64,000 bases of DNA from Solibacteraceae bacterium. Lineage in GTDB: Bacteria > Acidobacteriota > Terriglobia > Bryobacterales > Bryobacteraceae. The DNA lies in assembly GCA_026984795.1 (NCBI GenBank), contig JALSRK010000072.1, positions 1-64,000 of the forward strand, read 5' to 3'. Numbering within the stretch: the stretch's first letter is position 1; each line of letters starts with the position of its first letter. Both the position numbers and the translations under genes were made by a program. Positions 50,149 to 58,566 of this stretch are shown here, piece after piece. Under the pieces are notes generated by a model. That model saw only the letters and a program-made list of their open reading frames with translations. It was not told the DNA's origin and ran no database searches.

Positions 50149-51864
50149 TTACTGGATTTTACCACGGCGTCCGGGCGCCCATTTTGCGAGAGGTCCGGTG
50201 ACCGCGGAAACAGCGAGCTCCAGCTCCGGCACGCGCATGGCGCGGCAAAGCCCGTAATAAAGCAGTACGCCGGCGGGGATCGAGACGGCGAGTTCGGCGA
50301 TATTGCCCCAGCGGGAATCGCCGGCGAGCTCGAGGAGCCGGCGGTTCAGGATCCAGACAAAGACGCCCATTGCGCCGGAGGCGGCGAGGACGCGCACGGT
50401 GGAAGAAGCCAGGTTGCGGCCGTAGATGCCGTCGATGCGGTTCCGCAAGATGGCGAAAAGGATGAGGAAGCCCACCAGAGCGACGGCGGAGGTCGAGAGG
50501 GCCAGGCCGGCATGGGCGAGGCTGGTGTAGCGGAGCAGGGTAATGACCGCGGCCAGGTTGACGGCGATCGAAAAGAGGCTCACCATCATCGGCGTGCGGG
50601 AATCGCCAAGGGCGTAGAAGGCCGGCGCCAGCACTTTGATGGCGGAGTAGCCGGCGAGGCCCACGGCGTAGCAAGACAGGGCCAAAGCGGTCTGCCGGGT
50701 GTCATAAGGTTGGAAACGGCCGCCCTGGTAGATGGTGGCGATCATGGTGCGCCCAAGCACGATGAGCCCCACCGAGGAAGGCACGGTCAGCAGGAAGACC
50801 ATGCCGAGGGAGCGCGAGAGCGTCCGCCGGAACTCGTCGAGACGGCCGGCGGCGGCGCTGCGGGAAATCGTAGGCAGCGTGGCCGAAGCGATCGCCACGC
50901 CGAAAACGCCCAGCGGCAGTTGCATAAACCGGAAGGCATAGCCGAGCCAGCTCACCGGCCCGTCGGCCCCCCGGATGGGGTCCTCGATGCGTGAGGCGAA
51001 GTTCGTGTTGACCATCACGTTGATCTGGACCGCGGCGACGCCGATGATGGCCGGCCCCATCATCTTGATGATCCGCTGCAGTCCGGAATCGGACCAGTTC
51101 CAGCGCAGGCGGAAGCGGAAGCCCTCTTTCCGCAAGCTGGGGACTTGCCAGGCCAGTTGCAGCATGCCGCCGCAGACGACGCCGAAGGCCATGCCCTCGA
51201 TCGGGCTGATACCCAGGTAAGGCCCGGCCCAGAATCCCAAGGCCAGCCCGGAGAGCAGCGAACCGACGTTGAAGAATGAGGAGGCGAGCGACGGCACGGC
51301 GAAGCGGCCGCAAGAGTTCAGCATGCCCATCGCCTGGGCGGCCAGGGCGACGAAGAGCAGGAACGGGAACATGATGCGCGTCAAGCGCACCGCCAGCTCG
51401 TACTTTCCCGGGACGGCGTGGAAGCCGGGGGCCAGCAGATCGACGAGCAGCGGGCTGGCGAGGATGCCGAGCAGGCAGAACCCGCCGACGATGGCGATGA
51501 TGGCCGTCGAAACGAGATTGGCCAGGTCGGCGGCGGCCCGGCGGCCCCGGCGGCTCAGGTACTCGGTGAAGGTGGGGATGAAGGCCGACGAGAGCGCCCC
51601 TTCGGCGAAGAGGTCGCGGGTCATGTTGGGGATGCGGAAGCCGAGCAGGAACGTGTCGTAGGCCATGCCGGCGCCGAAGAGGCGGGCCATGACGATTTCG
51701 CGCACGAGTCCGGCGACGCGGCTCAGCATCACCGCGGCGGAGACGATACCCGCGGAGCGTGCCACGTACTGGCTGGGTGTCAGCTCCTGCTCTTCTGAGT
51801 TCAGCGCCTGCACTCCCGCGGAACGGTCCGGGCCTGGAGAAGAGCCTTTAGCCGGACTGTCCAT
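50149..51864 (-). CDS. murJ: Lipid II flippase MurJ
   Basis: 571 residues from ATG 51864, starting 17 bp inside the end of the dipeptidase gene. A MOP-superfamily exporter with about 14 membrane helices. Family motifs include SAAVMLSRVAGLVREIVMAR, LFGAGMAYDTFLLGFRIPNM, TRDLFAEGALSSAFIPTFTE (the conserved LFAEGALSAAFVP signature) and later FYALGDSRTPM. It translocates the lipid-linked peptidoglycan precursor across the inner membrane and is normally essential. The N-terminal ~30 residues are a Ser/Pro/Gly-rich cytoplasmic extension. Confidence 0.96.
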   Translation of the reverse strand: MDSPAKGSSPGPDRSAGVQALNSEEQELTPSQYVARSAGIVSAAVMLSRVAGLVREIVMARLFGAGMAYDTFLLGFRIPNMTRDLFAEGALSSAFIPTFTEYLSRRGRRAAADLANLVSTAIIAIVGGFCLLGILASPLLVDLLAPGFHAVPGKYELAVRLTRIMFPFLLFVALAAQAMGMLNSCGRFAVPSLASSFFNVGSLLSGLALGFWAGPYLGISPIEGMAFGVVCGGMLQLAWQVPSLRKEGFRFRLRWNWSDSGLQRIIKMMGPAIIGVAAVQINVMVNTNFASRIEDPIRGADGPVSWLGYAFRFMQLPLGVFGVAIASATLPTISRSAAAGRLDEFRRTLSRSLGMVFLLTVPSSVGLIVLGRTMIATIYQGGRFQPYDTRQTALALSCYAVGLAGYSAIKVLAPAFYALGDSRTPMMVSLFSIAVNLAAVITLLRYTSLAHAGLALSTSAVALVGFLILFAILRNRIDGIYGRNLASSTVRVLAASGAMGVFVWILNRRLLELAGDSRWGNIAELAVSIPAGVLLYYGLCRAMRVPELELAVSAVTGPLAKWAPGRRGKIQ

Positions 51865-53224
51865 AATAGGTCAGAAATCGGGCGGCTGCCTTGATTCCCG
51901 TATAGAAGTTGAACAAGCTGAACTTTTCGTTGGGCGAATGGAGCCCGTCGTCCGGCAGGCCGAGGCCCATCATCACCGTGGGGATTTCCAAGCGCCGGGC
52001 GAAATCGCCGACCACCGGCACCGAGCCGCCGGAGCGGATGAAGACCGTTGGGCTCCCGAAGGCTTCCGCGAGGGCTTTGGCGGCAGTCTGGATCGCCGGG
52101 TGCGAAGGATTCACCGACACGGCGGGGCTGGCGGCCAGAACCTTCACTGCCGTGCGGATGCCACGGGGTGTATTGGCGTGCACCCAATCCTTGAACTGGG
52201 CGACGATGCGGTCCGGATCCTGCCGGGGCACGAGGCGCAGGCTCACCTTGGCCGTGGCCTTCGCCGGAATGACGGTCTTCGAACCGGCTCCCGTGAAGCC
52301 GCCGGCGATGCCGTGGACCTCGAAGGCCGGCCGGGCCCAGACTCGCTCCAGCACGGAGAAGCCCGGTTCTCCGATCAAGGCCGGGGCGCCGACCTCCTTT
52401 TCCAGGAACTCCTCCTCGCGGAAGGGCAGCTTTTCCCAGCTCTGTTTCTCCTCCGGCGCGGGCGGTTCGACGTCCTCGTAGAAGCCGGGAATCCGGATGA
52501 AGTCGTTCTCGTCCCTGGCCTTGGCGAGAAGCTGAACGAGGCCGTAGACGGCGTTCGGGGCGGCGCCGCCGTAGAGGCCGGAGTGCAGATCGCGGGCCGG
52601 TCCCGAGGCCGAAATCTCCAGATAGACCAGGCCGCGAAGACCCGTACACAGTGAAGGCATCCCCTCGGCGTACATCGCCGTGTCCGAGACCAGGGCGGCA
52701 TCGGCGCGAAGCCTGTCTCTGTTGCCGGCCACGTAGCGGGCGATGGAGGCGCCGCCCACCTCCTCTTCGCCTTCGATCAAGAACTTCACGTTGACCGGCA
52801 GCGATCCGGTGACCGCCCGCAGCGCCTCGACCGCCTTGATGTGGGTGTACATCTGGCCCTTGTCGTCGGCGGCTCCGCGAGCGTAGAGGTTGCCGTTGCG
52901 GACGGCGGGTTCGAACGGCGGGCTTTCCCACTCCTCGAGCGGATCGGGCGGCTGGACGTCGTAATGGCCGTAGCAGAGCACCGTCGGCTTGCCGGGCGCG
53001 CCCAGCCATTCGCCGTAGACGAGCGGATGCCTCTCGGTAGGGATGACCTCGACGTTGTCGAGGCCCGCCTCGGCGAGCCGGAGGGCGACATGATCGGCGG
53101 CCTGCTGGACGTCGGCCTTGTGTTCAGGCAAAGTGCTGATGCTGGGGATGCGCAGCAGTTCCATCAATTCGGCGAGGAACCGCTCGCGGTTCTCTTCCAC
53201 GTACTGGTCCAGGTTGGCCGCCAT
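51848..53224 (-). CDS. M20-family dipeptidase
   Basis: 458 residues from ATG 53224 (MAANLDQYVEENRERFLAEL); the frame is open further upstream but reads as non-coding. Metal-site motifs of M20: VLCYGHYDVQPPDPLEEWES (His and the bridging Asp region), ARGAADDKGQMYTHIKAVEA, FLIEGEEEVGG (catalytic Glu and metal Glu), VSDT, and a late His in GLHSPNEKFSL. The dimerisation domain spans ~185-310. This is a cytosolic di-zinc dipeptidase of the CNDP type, cutting a broad range of dipeptides. First gene of the operon with murJ (17-bp overlap). Confidence 0.93.
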   Translation of the reverse strand: MAANLDQYVEENRERFLAELMELLRIPSISTLPEHKADVQQAADHVALRLAEAGLDNVEVIPTERHPLVYGEWLGAPGKPTVLCYGHYDVQPPDPLEEWESPPFEPAVRNGNLYARGAADDKGQMYTHIKAVEALRAVTGSLPVNVKFLIEGEEEVGGASIARYVAGNRDRLRADAALVSDTAMYAEGMPSLCTGLRGLVYLEISASGPARDLHSGLYGGAAPNAVYGLVQLLAKARDENDFIRIPGFYEDVEPPAPEEKQSWEKLPFREEEFLEKEVGAPALIGEPGFSVLERVWARPAFEVHGIAGGFTGAGSKTVIPAKATAKVSLRLVPRQDPDRIVAQFKDWVHANTPRGIRTAVKVLAASPAVSVNPSHPAIQTAAKALAEAFGSPTVFIRSGGSVPVVGDFARRLEIPTVMMGLGLPDDGLHSPNEKFSLFNFYTGIKAAARFLTYYGQSG

Positions 53225-53445
53225 GAACCCTATTCTCGCACTCCCTGGGTGGACGAGCCGCACCTGCACGGGGGCGGGCCGGCGTTTCAGGACTGCCAGG
53301 CCGGCCGGCCGGTGAGCCTCCGGGCGACTCAGCCCAGACCGGTGGCCTTTCCGTGGAACGCCTGTTTCCCCCTCGCCTCGTAGGCTCGCGAAGACCGGCC
53401 TCTGGCAGGCGTCTGACACGGTAGGATGCGTGAAGGTGATGGACA

Positions 53446-55701
53446 ATGCTGAAAACGGTGGACGCGTTCCTCCGGGCCACGCTGGTGATCGGTCTCTGCG
53501 GGGCGCCGGCTGCTCCGGCGGTGGGCGGCGGAAGGGAGCCTCCCGCGCTTGAAGTCGACCTCTCCCGTGGCTGGCGCGTACTACAGGACGTTCACGACCT
53601 GGGCGAGAAACTCGAGATCTACCGGGAGAAGTTCCATCCCACCGCCATCGGACCGGCTGTCTCCGAGTGGGAGCCGCTCGAGCGGCTGGTACATCTGCAA
53701 CTGCTTCTCGCGAAGAACCCATACTTCGGGCGGGAGCTGAGGTATTTCAACCAGCACCCTTGGTGGTACAAGCTGGAATTCGGCCTTCCAGCCGGCGCCG
53801 AACCGTACGCGACGCTCCGTTTCACGGGAGCCGACTACTTCGCCAGGGTGTGGTTGAACGAACACTTGTTGGGCGAGCATGAAGGTTACTTCGCACCGTT
53901 CGAATTCGAGGTCGGGAAGCTGCTGCGAAGGGACCGGCCGAACGTTCTGGTGGTGAAGGTCTGGTCTCCCTGGGACGAGGAGGTTGTGCCGGGCAAGGAG
54001 AGGGCCCGCTTCTGGTCCGTAGTCCGCCGCCTGGTCAAGGGCACCTACGAGCATGCGGACACTCTGATTCAGCGGGACGTCAATCCGGTGGGTCTATGGG
54101 GGAAGGTTAGTCTCAGATTTCATGCCGGCGTGCGGTTTTCCGGCCGGGTGGGGATCCGGGTATCCCTAGACGGGCCCGAGCAGACAGCGCGAGTGCGTCT
54201 GAGGCCTTCCATCGTCGCCTTACGGAAGGCTCCCAGGCTTACGCTTCGGGCCCGCGTCCGCGAAGCGGATACCGGCATCGTGGCAGCCTCCACCGAACGG
54301 TCTCTGAGGCTGGATCCCGGCAGGGAGCAGGCGACCCTCGATTTGAAGATTGTCCGGCCCAAGCTCTGGAAGACCTGGGACCGCGGCCGGCCGGCGTTGT
54401 ACCGCGCCACGATCGAGTTGATCTCCGGCGGCAAGGCACTCGACCGGGTCGAGGAGCGCTTCGGTGTGCGGACCGTTGGATTGAGGCGAACCGCCGGCGA
54501 GACAACCTTCTATCTCAATGGCAGGAGGATCTTCCTTCGCGGGACGAACTATTTTCCGGACGTCTACGTTTCCAACATGACGCGGGAGCGCTATCTTCGC
54601 GACCTGACCAACATCCGCCGCGCCGGGTGCAATGCCGTCCGCGTCCACGTCCACGTCGAGCAGGATGTCTTTTACGATCTCTGCGACCAACTTGGTCTGG
54701 CGGTGATTCAGGATTCGGGCCTGAATTGGACCCATCCGACGACCGAGGAGTGGAGCGAGCACGCCCTGAGAGTCGTCGGGGACATGATTCGCCGGCTTCG
54801 TAACCACCCTTCGATCATTGCTTGGATCCTGATGAATGAGCCTCCGGGGAAGAGCCGGGGGGAGATGATGACGCGGTCGCCGGGCCCGCAGCTTTACGTG
54901 GAGGCGAAGCGGCTGGACCCGGAGCGCCCGGTGATCAAGGGGTCCGGGGCTTCCGGCGACCTGCTCAGCGGGGACAGTCACAACTATACCGGGTCGCTCA
55001 ACGCACAGACGAGGCACTACACCGAGATCTACGGCCAGAAGGAAAAGCTGAACACGGAATTCGGCTTCGATGCGCCGCCGGAAGCCTGGATCCTGCGCCG
55101 GGTCCCCAAGGTCTACCGGCGGCTCCAAGCGATCACCGACGAGATTCCTGCAATTCAGGAGTACCAGTATCGGCTCCTCAAGTACTTCATCGAGCACTAC
55201 CGGATCACCAAGTACCGGCCTTGTTCCGGCTATTTCCAGTTCTTGTTCATCGACATATCTCCGCAGAGCTTCTACGGCGTTTACGACTGGTGGGGTTTGC
55301 CCAAGAAAGGATTGCGGGCGCTCGAGGAGAGCAACCAGCCGGTGGGGGTCTTCATGGAATACGCGGACCGGCCGGTGGCCCTATGGGCCGTCAACGACCT
55401 GCCCACGGCATGCCGTGGATGCCGATTGGAATGGCGGGTGAGCGACGATTCGGGGAAGGTGGTGGAGGCAGGCAGAGCGGCGGTGACAGTGCCGGCCGAC
55501 TCGGCCGTCCGGGTCAGGCGCTTTTGTTTCTCCGTCGATCCGGCCGTTCGCTACCGTGTGGCTCTGGTGCTGCGGAATTCCAAAGGTGAGGCCATAGCCC
55601 GGAACCGCTATGAAGATCCTTTTCATCATCCTCCCCGGCCACCGGGGCACCCATCCCGGGTGAGTCATGAACTAGGGATGCGGCTATACAACGCCCCGTG
55701 A
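53446..55701 (+). CDS. Glycoside hydrolase family 2 protein, secreted
   Basis: 751 residues from ATG 53446. Signal peptide ATLVIGLCGAPAAPAVGG. GH2 layout: N-terminal jelly-roll (PWWYKLEFGLPAGAEPYATL, RVWLNEHLLGEHEGYFAPFE), Ig-like domain (~240-350), then the TIM barrel beginning FYLNGRRIFLRGTNYFPDVY. Acid/base Glu in IIAWILMNEPPGKSR; nucleophile Glu in KLNTEFGFDAPPE. Length and the NEP/TEFGF pair fit beta-galactosidase, glucuronidase or mannosidase subgroups; specificity is not decidable. The C-terminal domain (~600-751) looks beta-rich. A sulfatase remnant follows. Confidence 0.9.
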   Translation: MLKTVDAFLRATLVIGLCGAPAAPAVGGGREPPALEVDLSRGWRVLQDVHDLGEKLEIYREKFHPTAIGPAVSEWEPLERLVHLQLLLAKNPYFGRELRYFNQHPWWYKLEFGLPAGAEPYATLRFTGADYFARVWLNEHLLGEHEGYFAPFEFEVGKLLRRDRPNVLVVKVWSPWDEEVVPGKERARFWSVVRRLVKGTYEHADTLIQRDVNPVGLWGKVSLRFHAGVRFSGRVGIRVSLDGPEQTARVRLRPSIVALRKAPRLTLRARVREADTGIVAASTERSLRLDPGREQATLDLKIVRPKLWKTWDRGRPALYRATIELISGGKALDRVEERFGVRTVGLRRTAGETTFYLNGRRIFLRGTNYFPDVYVSNMTRERYLRDLTNIRRAGCNAVRVHVHVEQDVFYDLCDQLGLAVIQDSGLNWTHPTTEEWSEHALRVVGDMIRRLRNHPSIIAWILMNEPPGKSRGEMMTRSPGPQLYVEAKRLDPERPVIKGSGASGDLLSGDSHNYTGSLNAQTRHYTEIYGQKEKLNTEFGFDAPPEAWILRRVPKVYRRLQAITDEIPAIQEYQYRLLKYFIEHYRITKYRPCSGYFQFLFIDISPQSFYGVYDWWGLPKKGLRALEESNQPVGVFMEYADRPVALWAVNDLPTACRGCRLEWRVSDDSGKVVEAGRAAVTVPADSAVRVRRFCFSVDPAVRYRVALVLRNSKGEAIARNRYEDPFHHPPRPPGHPSRVSHELGMRLYNAP

Positions 55702-55719
55702 GAGCGGGAACGCCACGGT

Positions 55720-56010
55720 TGCAAGAGGCCGGCGCGACCTGGTCCGCGGCGTGCTGGGGGCGACGGGTTGCGCTCCCGGGAGCTGCCGCGGCGGCGCCGG
55801 ACGGCCGAACATCCTGTGGATGATCGCCGAAGACCTTTGCCCCGACCTGGGCTGCTACGGAACAAAGATCTTCAGACTCCGGACCTGGACCGCCTGGCGA
55901 GCCAGGGCGTGCGCTTGACGCGGACCTTCGTCGCCGCCCCCGGTCTCCTGCCGGATTCTCCGCGTAACTTGCTCTCCGCTCGCCACTTGTACAGTGTCTC
56001 GACACGCCCC
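55720..56010 (+). pseudogene. Sulfatase N-terminal remnant
   Basis: In one frame GRPNILWMIAEDLCPDLGCY gives the start of an S1-type sulfatase. One base appears lost near 55866, after which another frame reads KDLQTPDLDRLASQGVRLTR and then TFVAAPGLLPDSPRN, where VCSPSRS should stand. The CxPSR motif is gone and homology ends near 56010, so only about 80 of some 450-500 residues remain. It follows the GH2 gene, indicating a former sulfatase-glycosidase pair. Confidence 0.65.
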
Positions 56011-56586
56011 GCTTGCCCCACCGTGTTAGAACGAGCATGGAGGCTCGAGCGCCGGGAGATGCGCGTGAAAAGGAAAATGCCCGGCGCCGGGAACACCCGG
56101 CCGCGGCGTTCTCCGCCGCCCCGGGCGCCGCGTTTGGGTGGCTCCTCGGGGATGCCGGCGCCGGGTGGGGAAGGCCGCTGGAGTTCCCGCCGGCCCGGGG
56201 TCGCTCCGAGGCCGGACGGTGGGGCGCGGTCAGGCTGTCTTCGCTTTTTCTTTACGCATTCCACCACCCGCCGCGCGCTGCACGAACCGGCCGCGACGCG
56301 TCACACCTGCCTCCAATCACTTGAAAATAAATGGGTTCTCCTTTTCTTTCTCGACGCCAACTTTTTCGTTAGGCGTCACGCCCCGCATCAGGCTCCGCGC
56401 CGCCGGATTCCGCGCCGGCGTCCGGGCTGGTCCCGGTCTGCCGCCGCCATGGCCGGGCCAACCTTTATAATGGCTGCATGGAGCGCGCCTGCCGGGGGTT
56501 GGTCGGCCGGCCCGCCGCGGCCGCCGGTCCGGCCTGAATCCGTGCTCGAGCCGGGCGGTTTCCGAGGCCCGCTCTGGAATCTGCCA
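56011..56586. other. Intergenic region before the aminotransferase, with a -10-like box
   Basis: No gene is supported between the sulfatase remnant and the aminotransferase. TATAAT at 56466-56471 is a plausible -10 box about 115 bp upstream of the ATG at 56587. A short AT-rich patch at 56310-56375 contains GACGCC...GGCGTC arms around a T5 loop; its meaning is unclear. Confidence 0.4.
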
Positions 56587-57786
56587 ATGAAAATTCCCGC
56601 CGACGAATACTACCGGATCCGTAAGCTGCCCCCCTACGTCTTCGCCGTGGTCAACGAGATGAAGGCGAAGCTGCGGGCCGAGCAAAAGGACGTGGTCGAT
56701 TTCGGCATGGGCAACCCCGACGGCCCCACGCCGAAGCCCATCGTCGAAAAGCTGATCGAGGCGGCGCAGAATCCCCGCAACCACCGCTATTCGCTCTCCC
56801 GCGGCATTCCGAATCTCCGGCTGGAGATCTGCAAGCGGTACCAGCGCCACTACGGCGTCGATCTCGATCCGGAGACCGAGGCCATCGTCACCATCGGCGC
56901 CAAGGACGCCCTGGCCCACCTGCTGTTCGCCGTCATCGGGCCCGGCGACGAGGTCGTCTCGCCCAACCCGGCCTACCCGATCCACCAGTACGGCGTGATC
57001 ATGGCCGAGGGACACGCCTGCATGCTCGAGATGCGGGATCCGGCGGAGTTTCTCAACCGGCTCGAGCATCTCTACCGCACCTCGCTCATCCCGCCGCGGA
57101 TGCTCCTGCTCTCGTTCCCCCACAACCCGACGACCCACTGCGTCGATCTCGACTTCTTCCGCGAGGTGGTGCGGATGGCCGCGCATCACGGCTCGATGGT
57201 CGTTCACGACTTCGCCTACGCCGACATCGCCTTCGACGGCTACCGGCCCCCGTCGCTGCTTCAGGTGGAAGGCGCCAAGGAGATCGGCGTCGAGATCTTC
57301 TCGCTCTCGAAGAGCTTCAACATGGCCGGCTGGCGCGTCGGCTTCTGCGTGGGCAACCCGAAGATGATCGCCGCCCTGGGCCGCATCAAGAGCTATCTGG
57401 ACTACGGCATCTTCCAGCCCATCCAGATCGCCTCGATCATCGCTCTACGCGACTGCGAAGAGGAGACGGCCAGGATCTGCGAGGTCTACCGGCGGCGGCG
57501 CGACGTGCTGGTCGAGGGGCTCAACTCGGCCGGCTGGCTGGTGGATCCGCCGAAAGCGACCATGTTTCTCTGGGCGCCGCTGCCGGAGCGCTTCAAGCAC
57601 CTCGGATCGCTCGAGTTCTCCAAGCTGCTGCTCACCGAGGCCCTCACCGCCGTCTCGCCCGGCATCGGCTTCGGCCCCATGGGCGAGGGCTACGTGCGGT
57701 TCGCCCTCATCGAGAACGAGCACCGCACCCGGCAGGCCATCCGCTCGATCAAGCAGTTCTTCCGGCGCCACCGCGAAGCCGCCTAG
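56587..57786 (+). CDS. alaC: Aminotransferase class I/II, AlaC type (glutamate-pyruvate aminotransferase)
   Basis: 399 residues from ATG 56587 (MKIPADEYYRIRKLPPYVFA); the upstream open frame is not coding. PLP fold-type-I motifs: VVDFGMGNPDGPTPKPIVEK, NHRYSLSRGIPNLRLEICKR, IGAKDALAHLLFAVIGPGDE, SPNPAYPIHQYGVIMAEGH, LSFPHNPTT, and the Schiff-base lysine in FSLSKSFNMAGWRVGFCVGN. It transfers an amino group between glutamate and pyruvate; the family overlaps with LL-diaminopimelate aminotransferases, so specificity is not certain. Cytosolic. Confidence 0.9.
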   Translation: MKIPADEYYRIRKLPPYVFAVVNEMKAKLRAEQKDVVDFGMGNPDGPTPKPIVEKLIEAAQNPRNHRYSLSRGIPNLRLEICKRYQRHYGVDLDPETEAIVTIGAKDALAHLLFAVIGPGDEVVSPNPAYPIHQYGVIMAEGHACMLEMRDPAEFLNRLEHLYRTSLIPPRMLLLSFPHNPTTHCVDLDFFREVVRMAAHHGSMVVHDFAYADIAFDGYRPPSLLQVEGAKEIGVEIFSLSKSFNMAGWRVGFCVGNPKMIAALGRIKSYLDYGIFQPIQIASIIALRDCEEETARICEVYRRRRDVLVEGLNSAGWLVDPPKATMFLWAPLPERFKHLGSLEFSKLLLTEALTAVSPGIGFGPMGEGYVRFALIENEHRTRQAIRSIKQFFRRHREAA

Positions 57787-57798
57787 CCGGAACCCGTC

Positions 57799-58050
57799 TC
57801 AATCGACGAGCCCGAGCAGGCGCATCGCCGGGATCGAGAAGTGAAACCGCCGGAAGCAGCGCCGACAGCGGTACGGGGCGACGCCGGCGAGCCGAAGCAG
57901 CCCCTCGCGCAGGGACTTCACGCGCGACCGCCGCAGCGTGGGGGCGAAACAATGCGGACACAGCAGATTCCCGGCCGACTGCCCGGCTCCGCCTTCCTGA
58001 TCCAGCCGAGCCGCCGTAGCGCCGGATAGGTTGTGGGTGTTCATCGCCAT
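57799..58050 (-). CDS. Small zinc-ribbon-like protein
   Basis: 83 residues from ATG 58050. Two cysteine pairs, CPHC (31-34) and CRRC (62-65), frame a basic segment (RRSRVKSLREGLLRLAGVAP), typical of a small zinc ribbon; FRRFHFSIPAMRLLGLVD follows. No signal peptide. The pattern is reminiscent of short zinc-finger proteins common in Solibacter-like genomes, function unknown. Its 3' end converges with the aminotransferase gene. Confidence 0.7.
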   Translation of the reverse strand: MAMNTHNLSGATAARLDQEGGAGQSAGNLLCPHCFAPTLRRSRVKSLREGLLRLAGVAPYRCRRCFRRFHFSIPAMRLLGLVD

Positions 58051-58134
58051 AGAGGTAGTGGCCTGCGGCGCCGCTCCGGCTCACGCTTTCTTCGGAAGCC
58101 CTCGTGGGCGCCGCCAGAGACTATACTTGGGGCG

Positions 58135-58545
58135 ATGAAGCGGATCGTGCTCGACACGAACGTCTTGGTGGCCGGGGCCTACAATCCCGGCTCGGCCAGC
58201 CGGAAGATCGTCGAGGCCTGCCGCCGGGGACGCTTCCGACTCGTCGCCAGTCGGGCCTTGATGGCCGAGTACGAACGGATGCTGCCGCGAGCGATCCGGG
58301 ACCGCGCGGCGCTCGAGGCGGCCTTCGCGGTGTTGCGGGAAGCGGAACTGGTCGAGCCGGCCGTGACGCCGGTGGCGATTCCCTCCGATCCAGAGGACGA
58401 CAAGCTCTTCGCCGCCGCCTGGGCCGGTGGGGCCGAGGCGCTCGTCACCAACGACGACGCCGTGCTGCGCATCGACGGCGCCGAGGGGATCCGGGTGGTC
58501 CGCCCGCGGGAGTTCCTGCGGCTGGCCGGCGAGGCCGAAGACTGA
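58135..58545 (+). CDS. PIN-domain protein (putative toxin component, VapC-like)
   Basis: 136 residues from ATG 58135. MKRIVLDTNVLVAGAYNPGS (Asp7) opens the PIN fold; LMAEYERMLP supplies a conserved Glu, and IPSDPEDDKLFAAAWAGGAE and ALVTNDDAVLRIDG the acidic cluster. PIN proteins are Mg-dependent RNases; this subgroup is annotated as the toxin of a toxin-antitoxin pair, but no antitoxin gene is next to it (a zinc-ribbon gene is divergent upstream, a TPR gene converges downstream). A TATACT box at 58122-58127 eight bases before ATG suggests a nearly leaderless transcript. Confidence 0.83.
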   Translation: MKRIVLDTNVLVAGAYNPGSASRKIVEACRRGRFRLVASRALMAEYERMLPRAIRDRAALEAAFAVLREAELVEPAVTPVAIPSDPEDDKLFAAAWAGGAEALVTNDDAVLRIDGAEGIRVVRPREFLRLAGEAED

Positions 58546-58566
58546 GCGGCGGCCGGGGCGCGGCCG

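Noticed and set aside
55872-56267. 131-codon minus-strand frame after the GH2 gene
   Set aside because: Pro/Gly/Arg-rich, opposite to a sulfatase remnant, no supporting features.
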